A stretch of 64,000 nucleotides of DNA. It comes from Macrostomum hystrix. Its lineage: Eukaryota > Platyhelminthes > Macrostomidae. Location of the stretch: positions 18,300,001 through 18,364,000 of the forward strand of contig CATNEN010000038.1 in the NCBI GenBank assembly GCA_950097015.1, in the 5' to 3' direction. Positions 35,068-47,500 of this stretch are shown piece after piece; the stretch's first letter is position 1, and the number at the start of each line of letters is the position of its first letter. A program made the position numbers and the translations under genes. The notes beneath the pieces are model-generated. The model was not told the origin of the DNA. It searched no databases and saw only the letters and a program-made list of their open reading frames with translations.

Positions 35068-35418
35068 CTATTGGTCAGTGTCTTCTGGCGTTGTGGATGT
35101 TTCCGCTTTTTGCTTACATCTCTTCTTATGTCTGCTTGCGTTTTTGTCGCCCCATAGGTCTTTTCCGCAATGTTTACATAACCTTCCTTCACAGGTTTTC
35201 CTGTGATTAACTAGATTTGCGAACTGCTGGAAATCCTCGCCGCATACCTCGCACTTGGCGTCCTGCTTTTCATCTTTATGCATCCTTTTTACATGGATGG
35301 TCAGACCGCCTGCACTCTTGCACACTTTTTCGCACACTACATACGTGTCCACCTTCCTCTTCATCGATTCCTTCTTTTTCCAGCAATTCATCGTCTTCTT
35401 CAATCTGATCTTCAGCAT
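35068..35418 (-). CDS. C2H2 zinc-finger ORF inside transposon
   Basis: A 116-codon frame with three finger-like units: CEKVCKSAGGLTIHVKRMH, CEVCGEDFQQFANLVNHRKTC and CKHCGKDLWGDKNASRHKKRC. The Lys/Arg-rich linkers suggest nucleic-acid binding. Fingers of this KSAGGLTIH style are frequent in animal retroelement proteins, so the segment may have been captured. It is flanked by the TIRs and has no transposase motif of its own. It may be truncated. Confidence 0.6.
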   Translation of the reverse strand: MLKIRLKKTMNCWKKKESMKRKVDTYVVCEKVCKSAGGLTIHVKRMHKDEKQDAKCEVCGEDFQQFANLVNHRKTCEGRLCKHCGKDLWGDKNASRHKKRCKQKAETSTTPEDTDQ

Positions 35419-35704
35419 TCATATCGTTTCTTGTTGCGCAAAGATTGCACAGTTATGCAGTGCAGGAAAAACAGAAAATTAGATGAATGTAATAAAAATT
35501 TGTATCTGTGTCAAAAATCTCTGTTGAAATAGTCTAATGACTTTGTTTCTTTTGAGTTTCAAGTTTGCGCGTGCGCGTCACTCGGGGACAATTTTGGCCA
35601 TAGACAGTCTGAATTGAATTTCTTCTGTTTCAATAGAAAGCGACTTTGTTTGAACTGAATTTCCGCAAGCGCTGATATTTCTTAAAGTGCTTGAATTGAA
35701 GTCC

Positions 35705-36263
35705 GTTGAACATGTACCCGATGTTTTGTGATTCTGGAAGTTTTTTCATGGGATAAGATTGCGAGAGCAGTCAAGCAGAAGCAGAACTGACACCGGCTGT
35801 CAGAATCGCACCTGTTTGACTGTTCCGGGACTTAGGATACATAACGCTGAGTCAGGAAGTTCTTTCACACCGGGACAAGATCCGTGTTAGCACAAAGACA
35901 GAAAAAAATCAATGGTGAACGGTGATCTTAAAAAAAGAATGTCAAAAAGTAGGAAACGGTGACAGGTTAACATTTTCGAGAGTCGCATTTTTTTCTAGAC
36001 AGATAGAAGCGAGACAAATGCTATTGTTAATAATATAAGTCTTCGAGGCTGAAATAATCGAGTGTCTTGTTGCAAGGTACGGAAAAAAGAACGCAAAATA
36101 CATTAGAGCAATCCATGATAGGCACATTTTGAAGCTGAATTATAATGCGAAGCTAGCAATAGAATATCTGATATTTGCGAGAAAAGAATGGAAAAGAGGA
36201 TCACAGTTCTATTGCACTTGACAATGGGAGGAAGACGTGTTGATGCAGTTCGCTGCAGAAATA
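35705..36263. other. Intergenic, nothing recognised
   Basis: AT-rich DNA between two transposons, with no supported feature. Confidence 0.4.
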
Positions 36264-37567
36264 CGAGGGTTGTCATAAATTCACTGAAAAACTTACATAG
36301 CGTCTGTTTCCTTTGTACTTTGGGGCAGAATGTTTTTATACAGACTAAGGCACCATCGATCATATTGTCTATGGAAAATCTTGCCTCTGGCTTTTGAGAC
36401 AAGGCAGAAATCGAGTGGGATTCAAACCACCCTTTTATCCAGTATGGAGAAAAGTGAAGCTACCAAGCGCGTCTTTTGGTCTTTGTGGAAGAAGCAGAAG
36501 AAGCAGGCTGATATTTACCGTGAGCTGCTGCAAATCTTTAGCGAGGATGCACCTTCGAAACAAACTGTGTCAAAGTGGGTGCAGCGCTTTGAGGACGGCT
36601 GGGAAACAGTTGAGGATGCTCCCCGCCCAGGTGCACCGCGGTCATCCACTTCCGGTGACAACATCCAGCGTGTGCAGCATGCCCTGGACGATGATCGTGG
36701 AGCAACCCTGAGGCAGTTAGAGGACTTGTTGGGGATACCAATGAAGAGCATTCATTGCATCATCTCCGACCATCTGCATATGACACGAGTTGTTGTACGA
36801 TGGGTCCCTAAACTGCTGACTCCTGTCCAACTGCAAGAGGATCCAGATGTGCCGCCACCTGCTCAACGCCTATCAAAACGAGCCCGACTTTCTTGGCCGC
36901 CTGGTGACTGGTGATGAAACGTGGTTTCACTTCTACGAACCAGAAACGAAACGGCAGAGCAGCGTCTGGAAGGCTACTCACGAACCCCCACCGGTCAAGG
37001 CCAAGGCGGTGCAGTCAGCAGGTAAGCGCATGGCCACCGTGTTCTGGGACAGAAGGCATCTTGCTGATCGAGTGGCTACCTGAAGGCAGAACCATCAATG
37101 CCCAGTACTACTGTGAAATATTGGAACGGCTGCGTAAGAAGATCAAGAGTGAGCGCCGGGGAAGGATCACCAGGGGCATTGTGCTGCAGCAGGACAACGC
37201 CAGGCCGCATACCTGCAATGCAACTATGGATGTCATCAGGAGACTAGGCTTCGAGTTGCTGCCTCACCCTGCCTATTCTCCTGACCTGGCCCCCAGTGAC
37301 TACTGGTTGTTCCCTAAAATGAAAGAGCCTCCTCGTGGCCATCGCTATGGAAGCCTTTCTGCACTCAGCTCGGCCATCAGCCAGTGGGTACGAGGGACCC
37401 CCACCGAATTCTTCGCCCAGGGCATCAGCAAGCTGCCAGAGAGATGGCACGAATGTGTGCAGCTTGGGGGGTGACTATGTTGAGAAGTGCAATGTTGACA
37501 ATTAGCTGTTCTTTGTTTTGTTTCTTTGATATCTGCAGTTGTCAGCGAAATATTGACACAACCCTCG
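36264..37567 (+). mobile_element. Second mariner-type transposon, decayed
   Basis: The ends CGAGGGTTGT... (36264) and ...ACAACCCTCG (37567) form short inverted repeats flanked by TA at 36262-36263 and 37568-37569. The 1304-bp length is typical of mariner. Its TIR sequence differs from the mariner at 20571, so it is a different family. Confidence 0.9.
36444..37474 (+). pseudogene. mariner transposase pseudogene with two frameshifts
   Basis: It starts at ATG 36444. The HTH region (SKWVQRFEDGWETVEDAPRP, then LEDLLGIPMKSIHCII) is followed by a WVPKLLT linker. The frame shifts near 36840 and again near 37050. The catalytic motifs are GDETWFHFYEP, LQQDNARPHTC and YSPDLAPSDYWLFP, with 34 residues between the last two Asp positions (DD34D). 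All motifs are present but the two shifts mean no intact protein can be made. Confidence 0.9.
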
Positions 37568-37679
37568 TAGAATGGAAATTACGCTTGTAAGGAACACTTG
37601 TGTTAAGAACACAATTGAACGCTATGCAATCATCGCAACAACGCTTTTCAATCTGGGGCACAATGAGAGATGAATTAAA

Positions 37680-38190
37680 GAAGGAAATATTACTGTAATG
37701 TACATTGGGGGACAGGAAGAGAGAGGAATGAGGGAAGGAAGGATAACTGTAATGTACATTGGGGGACAGGAAGAGAGAGGAATGAGGGAAGGAAAGATAA
37801 CTGTAATGTACATTGGGGGGACAGGAAGAGAGAGGAATGAGGGAAGGAAGGATTACTGTAATGTACATTGGGGGACAGGAAGAGAGAGGATTGAGGGAAG
37901 GAAGGATAAATGTAATGTACATTAAGGGACAGGAATAGAGAGGAATGAGGGAAGGAAAGATAACAACTGTAATGTACATTGGGGGACAGGAATAGAGAGG
38001 AATGAGGGAAGGAAGGATTACTGTAATGTACATTGGGGGACAGGAAGAGAGAGGAATGAGGGAAGGAAGGATTACTGTAATGTACATTGGGGGACAGGAA
38101 GAGAGAGGAATGAGGGAAGGAAGGATTACTGTAATGTACATTGGGGGACAGGAAGAGAGAGGATTGAGGGAAGGAAAGATAACTGGTTAA
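37680..38190. repeat. 54-bp minisatellite
   Basis: About nine copies of a 54-bp unit that includes GTAATGTACATTGGGGGACA and a purine-rich GGAATGAGGGAAGGAAGGAT. It lies between the decayed mariner and the 3' end of the TDP1 gene. 54 is a multiple of 3, so several frames are open by chance. Confidence 0.95.
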
Positions 38191-38581
38191 GGGAGAGAGG
38201 GGAACGGTGTATTGAAACGGTGGAATGTGCATATGGTTGAAAATAAAAAAGACAGAATTAGATAATTAGAATACCTTTTTAAGACGTACTACAAAAATAT
38301 TATGATATTCATAATATTTACTACAAAAATTAAAGTTCATGCATTTTTGGAAAAATATGATGTTGGGAATAAAGGACATTGTTAAAACTGATTATTGGTC
38401 GCCAAGACAAGCATTCTGTACTTTCTATTATTTCTAGCCATACACACTCGACTGTTTAGATTCCTGCAATAAAAGCATTGTAAGGTTTATAAAAATGATG
38501 TGCACAGTCTTATGGATAGCAAGGTTGGGTCACGTTCTCTTCCATAGTGACTGAAATGGAGTGATAGCTGGAGTTAAATAC
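38191..38581. other. 3' flank of TDP1
   Basis: AT-rich sequence immediately downstream of the TDP1 stop codon on the minus strand, presumably 3' UTR. No canonical AATAAA was found on the minus strand here. Confidence 0.4.
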
Positions 38582-41500
38582 TCAATCGCTGCACATTGGC
38601 GGACACCAGATATTGCCGTGCGTGTCTGGCAGATCCCTATAAGCCAAGTCCAGGATCCAGGGCTTGTCTGGAAAACATAAACGGAATTTAAACAATGGAA
38701 AGTGACACTTTACACTAGATTGATTATCAAAAATCGAGGGCAAATATTCATAGATGTTTTAGCCCAGAGGTCGGCAAACTCCGGCCCGCGGGCCAGATGC
38801 GGCCCTCGAAGCTCCCAAATCCGGCCCGTTGCCCCTTCTGACATCTACAGTGTCCTGTTTCATCTCTCCCATGTCTAATCTCTCCCGTGTCTCATCGCTC
38901 TCGTATCTAATCTCTCCCGTGTCTAATCTCTCCCGCGTCTAATCTCTCCCGCGTCTAATCTCTTCCCTGTCTAATCTCTCCTGTGTCTAATCTCTCTCGT
39001 GTCCCATCTTTCCTGTGTCTCATCTCTCCCCTATCTCATTTATACAGTCAATGCGGCCCGCTGTCGTCTTTTAGGCTCTCTCTTTGGCCCGCCAGCAAAT
39101 AAGTTTGCCTACCCCTGTTTTAGCCATTCAGTCATTATATTTTCTGCGACTCAAGTTTTTGTGTCGCTGAATGGAAAATTCAAGCTGACACACGATGGAA
39201 TTAGCCGAATACCAAACTCGATCGAAGCCAGACAGAAATTGAAATCTTGTTTAGGACGGACAGAGTTTTTGCAAGGCCACTGTCTATCAGCCCATGACTA
39301 AAGTGTGTACTACGTTACAGATCGATAAAGACTCGATCATTGGAGAATGGAGCGAATTTAATTTAATTCAATTTATCAATATGAAGGCTACCGGATATAT
39401 CAATATGAAGGCTACCGGATATATCAATATGAAGGCTACCGGATATATCAATATGAAGGCTACCGGATATATCAATATGAAGGCTACCGGATATATCAAT
39501 ATGAAGGCTACCGGATATATCAATATGAAGGCTACCGGATATATCAATATGAAATTCAAAGCTTTCTAAGAAAGATCACATTTTTTATGAAATTGAAGTC
39601 ATTATTATTATCAGCTAATCTTTCCCCACTAATCCCACCTGAAGCTTTGTAGGGCTGTGGCGGCAAATCAAAAGGCACAGGCATGTAGTCCGTAGGGCTG
39701 GACGAATCCAACGAAAAGCACGGCAAACCCTGCGGGTATTTTAAACAAAATTATAATCTTTTATTTCTTAACACCCTTTTTAATTGCAATTTTTCTTCTA
39801 TTCCAACACAAAGGGTAGATAAGGGCAGTCCATTTTGTTCCTTCACTTATAGGATAGACTAGCAATCCATTCTATTCCTTCACCCATAGGATAGACCATG
39901 GGATAGACTAGCAATACATTATATTACTTCCCCCATGGGATAGACTAGCAATCCATTATATTACTTCACCCATGGGATAGACTAGCAATCCATTATATTA
40001 CTTCACCCATGAGATAGACTAGCAATCCATTCTGTTCCTTCACTCATGAGATAGACTAGCAATCCATTATATTCCTTCACGCATGGGATAGACTAGCAGT
40101 CCATTCTGTTCCTTCATTCATGGGATAGACTAGCAATCCATTCTGTTCCTTCATTCATGGGATAGACTAGCAGTCCATTCTGTTCCTTCACCCACGGCAT
40201 GGACGCGCACTCACAAACTGCTTGGCAACGAACAGCACGCCGATTTCATAGGACCGAATTACCAGCTGACTGCCCTTCTTTTCCAAGCAGCCCCAGGCCG
40301 CTTTTGACAGATTTGCGCTGAAAATAAATCAAAGGCAGAAGCTGGTAAGCTAAAAGTTGATTAGGTTATAAGACACGCATTAACCTACCTGGTGATGAGG
40401 TGCCAGCTGAGAGTGGTTGGCGAGGTCGAGGTGTCACAGCGCAGGTAGGACTTCATGTGTGGCATGGCGCGGCCGCGACCGGACGGACTAGCCGACCAGC
40501 AACTGGAATATGGGAGAAAGGTACATTTGCTAACCCGATAATCTAATCACTAATCCATCCGATATTCCCATCGCTAATCCCATTAACAAATCGCTAATCC
40601 ATCTAGCATTTCAATCGCTAATCTCTAATCTCTAATAGATACTCATATTGATACTCATATTCCCAAAGCTAATCTCTCAAGTATTCCCCTAGATAATCCC
40701 TCCAGTATTCCCCTAGATAATCCCTCCAGTATTCCCCTAGATAATCCCCCCAGTATTCCCGTAGCTAATCCCTCCAGTATTCCCGTAGCTAATCCCTCCA
40801 GTATTCCTGTAGCTAATCCCTCCAGTATTCCCGTAGCCAATCACTCCAGTATTCCCGTAGCTAATCCCTCCAGTATTCTCATAGCTCATCCCTCCAGTAT
40901 TCTCATAGCTAATCCCTCCAGTATTCTCGTAGCTAATCCCTCCAGTATTCTCATAGGTAATCCCTCCAGTATTCTCATAGGTAATCCCTCCAGTATTCCC
41001 GTAGCTAATCCCTCCAGTATTCTCATAGCTCATCCCTCCAGTATTCTCATAGCTAATCCCTCCAGTATTCTCATAGCTAATCCCTCCAGTATTCTCATAG
41101 CTAATCCCTCCAGTATTCTCATAGGTAATCCCTCCAGTATTCTCATAGGTAATCCCTCCAGTATTCCCGTAGCTAATCCCTCCAGTATTCCCGTAGCTAA
41201 TCCCTCCAGTATTCTCATAGCTAATCCCTCCAGTATTCTCATAGCTAATCCCTCCAGTATTCTCATAGCTAATCCCTCCAGTATTCTCATAGGTAATCCC
41301 TCCAGTATTCTCATAGGTAATCCCTCCAGTATTCCCGTAGCTAATCCCTCCAGTATTCCCGTAGCTAATCCCTCCAGTATTCTCATAGGTAATCCCTCCA
41401 GTATTCCCGTAGCTAATCCCTCCAGTATTCCCATAGCTAATCCCTCCAGTATTCCCATAGCTAATCCCTCCAGTATTCCTATGGCTAATCACTCCAGTAT

Positions 41501-44500
41501 TCCCGTAGCTAATCCCTCCAGTATTCCTATGGCTAATCCCTCCAGTATTCACGTAGCTAATCCCTCCAGTATTCCCATAGCTAATCCCTCCAGTATTCCT
41601 ATGGCTAATCCCTCCAGTATTCCTATGGCTAATCCCTCCAGTATTCCCGTAGCTAATCCCTCCAGTATTCACGTAGCTAATCCCTCCAGTTATTCCTATG
41701 GCTAATCCCTCCAGTATTCTCATAGGTAATCCCTCCAGTATTCTCATAGGTAATCCCTCCAGTATTCTCATAGGTAATCCCTCCAGTATTCTCATAGCTA
41801 ATCCCTCCAGTATTCTCATAGGTAATCCCCCCAGTATTCCCGTAGCTAACCAATTATTATTGTCAGTACAAATCTATCGAATATTCTTATTGAATTATAA
41901 TTGAATATTTAGATTGTAGTTCAATAAATATTACTTGCTATAGCTCAAGCAATCATTGTAACAACAAACGATAATAAACCCATATCGTTAATTATTTAAG
42001 CGACAATGAAAAGCTACAACACAACAAACAGTTATTCCCGCAACTCACTGAAGAAAGCCATTTAGCCACGGTTGCTGCCTCGCAACCGATTGTCTGTAGG
42101 GCAAGCTTCCGCCAGCCGGATAGCCTTCCAAACTCTGTCGGACATTGTCCTTGGTCGGGTAGATCTGCAGATTTAATGATTCTAATATAACAGTTTGTCA
42201 TCTACTCAGCATTTACTAAGAATAAAAACTTTTCTCCCACCATCTACCCCATTTCTCCCACAATCTACCCCGTTTCTTCCACAATCTACCACATTTCTCC
42301 CACAATCTACCCCATTTCTCCCACAATCTACCCCGTTTCTTCCACCATCTACCCCATTTCTTCCACAATCTACCCCGTTTCTTCCACAATCTACCCCATT
42401 TCTCCCACTATCTACCCCATTTTTCCCACTATCTACCCCATATATCCCACGGTCTACCCCAGCTGTCCCTCTGTCTACCCCATATTTGCTTCTGTCTACC
42501 TAATCCGCAGTTTATCTAGCCCATCTCTCACTTTGTCTACCTCTTTTGATTTCAAAACCCGTTTAATCCCGCGCTTTATTAATGCTAATTTTTCACATAC
42601 CGTATCCTGCGTGTCCTAATAACAGGCTTTTCATTAGCAATAAATTCTAAATAAACCAAATAAACATTTGTGGCGCAGCCGCGGAAAGAAGGCTTGGGAG
42701 TTTGTCGTGCAATTTACGCCCTTGAGGGCCAACCTCCAAGGCACAGTGAGAGTGTACACTGCCTGACGATGAGAAAGTCATGGCAGATGTACACACCTGT
42801 GTGCGTGTGTGCTCAGGAGTCAGCGAAATGGGCAGAATTGCCTCCTCGCTGGCTGCGGGTCTGGTGTCACCAAATGATGTGCCATTGCCCGCAGCCCTCC
42901 TGCAATTATTGTTATTATTATACTACGTCACTATGAACTGTCATTTTCCCAGATCCTCATTACGATCTGATTGTCTTCTAGATCCTCATTTAAAATCAGT
43001 GTTTTTTTAATATTCTTTATGAGCCATGAATTTCCATGAAAAATATACATTGTTAGTCTAAAGAGCTTTGTACTGTGAAATTGTCCAGTCAATCTTATCC
43101 GAAGCAATCTAATGGCTTTACGTCAGATTTCACTTTTTTATCTGGCAATATTACAACACTCTATGCATAAGATGGTTAAGAATCGAGAGACAGTTAATGG
43201 TTGAAGAAGCAAGTAATACTCGTAGGTTGGAAAATCTGCAACAGCTGCTAGCAATGAGTAGGCCTAATCCTACAGCAGATTATAACTCCTTAGATTTCGC
43301 TGAAGGGTAAAGTGTCTGTAGATTAGCTAGAGATTTGCGCGAATAGCTTAAATCTCCAGATCTAGACAGGATTAGCGCAAGATGATTCCCTCTGGTGCTC
43401 AGCAATCGGTTATGTGCTCAACAAAATCTGCTTGTAACATAGTGTATCAGCAGGCTAATTAGTTTCATAGTCTGCTAGCATTCCAGCTAAGAGTAGAAAT
43501 ATTTTTCTTACCTGGGAAAGGTTAGTCAGAAGACATAAGAACGTCTTAGTAGATAGATTAGGTGGCATGAGAAGATTCCGGGGAGGAGGGTGGGACAGTT
43601 AACAGATCCTGGGGAGGAGGGGTGGGGCAGTTAACAGATTCAGGGGAGGAGGGGTGGGACAGTTAACAGATACAGGGGAGGAGGGGAGGGGCAGTTAACA
43701 GATCCTGGGAGGATGGTGGGCAGTTAACAGATTCCGGGGAGGAGAGGTGGGGCAGTAAACAGATTCCGGGGAGGAGGGGTGGGGCAGTTAACAGATACAG
43801 GGGAGGAGGGGTGGGCAGTTAACAGATTCAGGGGAGGAGGGGTGGGACAGTTAACAGATCCTGGGAGGATGGTGGGCAGTTAACAGATTCCGGGGAGGAG
43901 AGGTGGGGCAGTAAACAGATTCCGGGGAGGAGGGGTGGGGCAGTTAACAGATACAGGGGAGGAGGGGTGGGCAGTTAACAGATTCAGGGGAGGAGGGGTG
44001 GGACAGTTAACAGATACAGGGGAGGAGGGGTGGGGCAGTTAACAGATTCCGGGGAGGAGGGGTGGGGCAGTTAACAGATTCCGGGGAGGAGGGGTGGGGC
44101 AGTTAACAGATTCCGGGGAGGAGGGGTGGGGCAGTTAACAGATACAGGGGAGGAGGGGTGGGGCAGTTAACAGATTCCGGGGAGGAGGGGTGGGGCAGTT
44201 AACAGATTCCGGGGAGGAGGGGTGGGGCAGTTAACAGATTCCGGGGAGGAGGGGTGGGGCAGTTAACAGATTCCGGGGAGGAGGGGTGGGGCATACAAAG
44301 CAGTTCAATGGCAAAGTTTTTGTTAGCTTGTGTTCAGTAAAAAGTTCAGATTGAAATGAAAAAAGCGTGACCTAGACTTCACAGACTTTCAAGACAAACA
44401 AATCTGTGACTGACATTCAACCAGGCAAATAACAGAGGGATCAGGACAATGCCAAAACCTAAGCAAGACTAGAGGGAGAGTGTGAGACAGACTTAAAAAA

Positions 44501-47500
44501 ACTGTTATTGAAATTGCGACTTCATAAATATATATACAACTAAATTGCAAATCGAAGACAAAGGTAGGAAGGAATGCTAACAAAACACCTTCTTTGTCTG
44601 TAAGACATCAATACTTTACTGCCTAGCCAATTTTTTAATAGCGCAGCAGAAAAAACATAATTATTAAACCGAGTGTCACTGACTTATTACACACCGACAA
44701 CAATATGACAGTCAGGTGACACATCATAACAAACAGATGACACAATATGATACACAGCTGACACTATGACAGACAGCTGACACACTATGACAGACAGCTG
44801 ACACACTGTGACAGACAGCTGACACAACTCACAGCTGACCAAAGCCTGTAACGTTCTCAACCTCCTCGCAATGAGTGATATAACACAGTAGTACAGTTAC
44901 CAATATCTTTTCTCCACTCACTATAAGATTGGACACTAGTCTACCCAACCTAATGAGTCGTGAGACTGGATCAGCGAAGTGGAACAGCAGTGGGGGCTAG
45001 CAGACAGAGGCAGAGAGACCCAGACAAAGATTGATGGGTAATTGACTAGAATTCATTATCGCACTAACGTGCTTGACAGTGCCAAACGCTGGGGAACAAG
45101 GATAATATAGCTACTATTGCACCCGATTGGGTTCTCAAATTTCAATAGACTTATATTAGTAGCATAGGACAGTAATTAGGCTAATTAGCTAATTCGATTT
45201 TATGGCCAGTTTCCTTCAATTAAAATGCCTCAGTACTACTCGCGCTAATTAGTAGCACCGTTGCGCATTAAATTTAATTAAAAATCATCTAACCAGCTTC
45301 AGGGCAGAGCCACGACTGCCGAGATTCGAGACAGTCGCTAGTCGACCGCCGGCGCTCAGGCTGCTGAAGAACTCTCCAGTCAGCCAGGACTCTGCGGTGG
45401 AGCCCAGCGAGCCAATGCTGGAGAACTGGCCAATCAGAGCGGTCGAGGAACTATCAGAGTCGAAGCTGAACCGGTTGAGAGTCTGCGGGGCAGAGATGGA
45501 GGGCAGACTGAGTATGCGGTGGAGTAGACAGCGGAAGGGAGGGAGGACGGATTGAGGATGCGGTGGAGTAAACAGCGGTAAAGAGATTGAGGACGGATTG
45601 AGGAAGCGGTGGAGTAGACAGCGGAAGGGAGAGGGAGGACGGATTGAGGATGCAGTGGAGTAGACAGCGGAAGGGAGAGGGAGGACGGATTGAGGATGCG
45701 GTGGAGTAGACAGCGGAAAAGAGATTGAGGACGGATTGAGGATGCAGTGGAGTAGACAGCGGAAGAGAGAGAGAGGACGGACTGAGGATGCGGTGGAGTA
45801 GACAGCGGAAGAGATAGAGAGAGGACGGACTGAGGATGCAGTGGAGTAGACAGCGGAAGAGAGAGAGAGAGGACGGACTGAGGATGCGATGGAGTAGACA
45901 GCGGAAGAGAGAGAGAGGACGGACTGAGGATGCGGTGGAGTAGACAGCGGAAGAGATAGAGAGAGGACGGACTGAGGATGCAGTGGAGTAGACAGCGGAA
46001 GAGAAAGGGAGGACGGACTGAGGATGCGGTGGAGTAGACAGCGGAAGAGAGAGAGGACGGACTGAGGATGCAGTGGAGTAGACAGCGGAAGAGAGAGAGG
46101 ACGGACTCAAGATGCAGTGGAGCAGACAGTGGAAGAGAGAATGGGCTGCAGAAGAGAAACTTATGAAAAAGTCATGAAAAACTTGAACTAATAAATTAAT
46201 TAATTCCAGAACTGCTGAAAGAGTATAAAAATTTCTGATTTTATCGATCGATACAACTAGAACACGTTTTAAACAATTGCAACAAACAATAAAAGGCAAA
46301 TTAAATTTCGTATCGCTTCACTGCCTGATTTTCACTAGCGTGTAAAATTCAGAGTTGAACACTTTCAGTTCTGAAGTAGTCGGGTTTAAAGTGGAAGAAA
46401 TACGGGCTATCATATAGTGGAGTGGGTACTAGAAGAACAAATTGAGGTTCAAGTAGCTAGCTAGCTATAAGATAAAATGCTCAGAAACAGAGTCAAAAGT
46501 ACACGCACTTTTTGAAACTGGATTAAACTGGATAATCTATTCCATGGGTTAAGGAATAGAATGGACTGCTAGTCTATCCCATTGTCTATCCCATGCGTGA
46601 AGGAATAGAATGGATTGATAGTCTATCCCATTGTCTATCCAATGGATGAAGGAATAGAATGGATTGCTAATCTATGCAATGGATGAAGGAATAGAATGGA
46701 TTGCTAATCTATTTCATCGATGAAGGAATAGAATGAGTTGCTAATCTATGCCATGGATTAAGGAATAGAATGGATTGCTAATCTATCTCATGGATGAAGG
46801 AATAGAATGGATTGCTAATCTATCTCATCGATGAAGGAATAGAATGGATTGCTAATCTATGACATGGATGAAGGAATAGAATGGATTGCTAATCTATGAC
46901 ATGGATGAAGGAATAGAATGAATTGCTAATCTATCTCATGGATGAAGGAATAGAATGGATTGCTAATCTATCTCATGGATGAAGGAATAGAATGGATTGA
47001 TAGTCTATCTCATTGATGAAGGAATAGAATGGATTGCTAATCTATCTCATGGATGAAGGAATAGAATGGATTGCTAATCGATCTCATGGATGAAGGAATA
47101 GAATGGATTGCTAATCGATCTCATGGATGAAGGAATAGAATGGATTGATAGTCTATCTCATGGATGAAGGAATAGAATGGATTGATAGTCTATCTCATGG
47201 ATGAAGGAATAGAATGGATTGCTAATCTATCTCATGGATGAAGGAATAGAATGGATTGCTAATCGATCTCATGGATGAAGGAATAGAATGGATTGCTAAT
47301 CGATCTCATGGAAGAAGGAATAGAATGGATTGGTAATCTATCTCATGGATGAAGGAATAGAATGGATTGATAGTCTATCTCATGGATGAAGGAATAGAAT
47401 GGATTGATAGTCTATCTCATGGATGAAGGAATAGAATGGATTGCTAATCTATCTCATGGATGAAGGAATAGAATGGATTGCTAATCTATCCCATGGATGA

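Larger units (their letters stand above)
34277..35704 (-). mobile_element. Long-TIR DNA transposon carrying zinc-finger and HTH ORFs
   Basis: 34277-34464 and 35520-35704 are inverted repeats of about 185 bp. Shared blocks include ATCAGCGCTTGCGG, TTCAGTTCAAACAAAGTCGC and GAGTGACGCGCACGCGCAAA. The TIR contains CTGTCTATGGYCAAAA, close to the block in the 27390-28552 TIR, so the two may be related. No clean target duplication is visible. Two unlike ORFs lie inside on the minus strand. Confidence 0.82.

Noticed and set aside
40737-41819. 360-codon minus frame of NTGGISYG repeats resembling a repetitive structural protein
   Set aside because: The 24-bp intron 10 array of TDP1; exons 10 and 11 join in phase across it.
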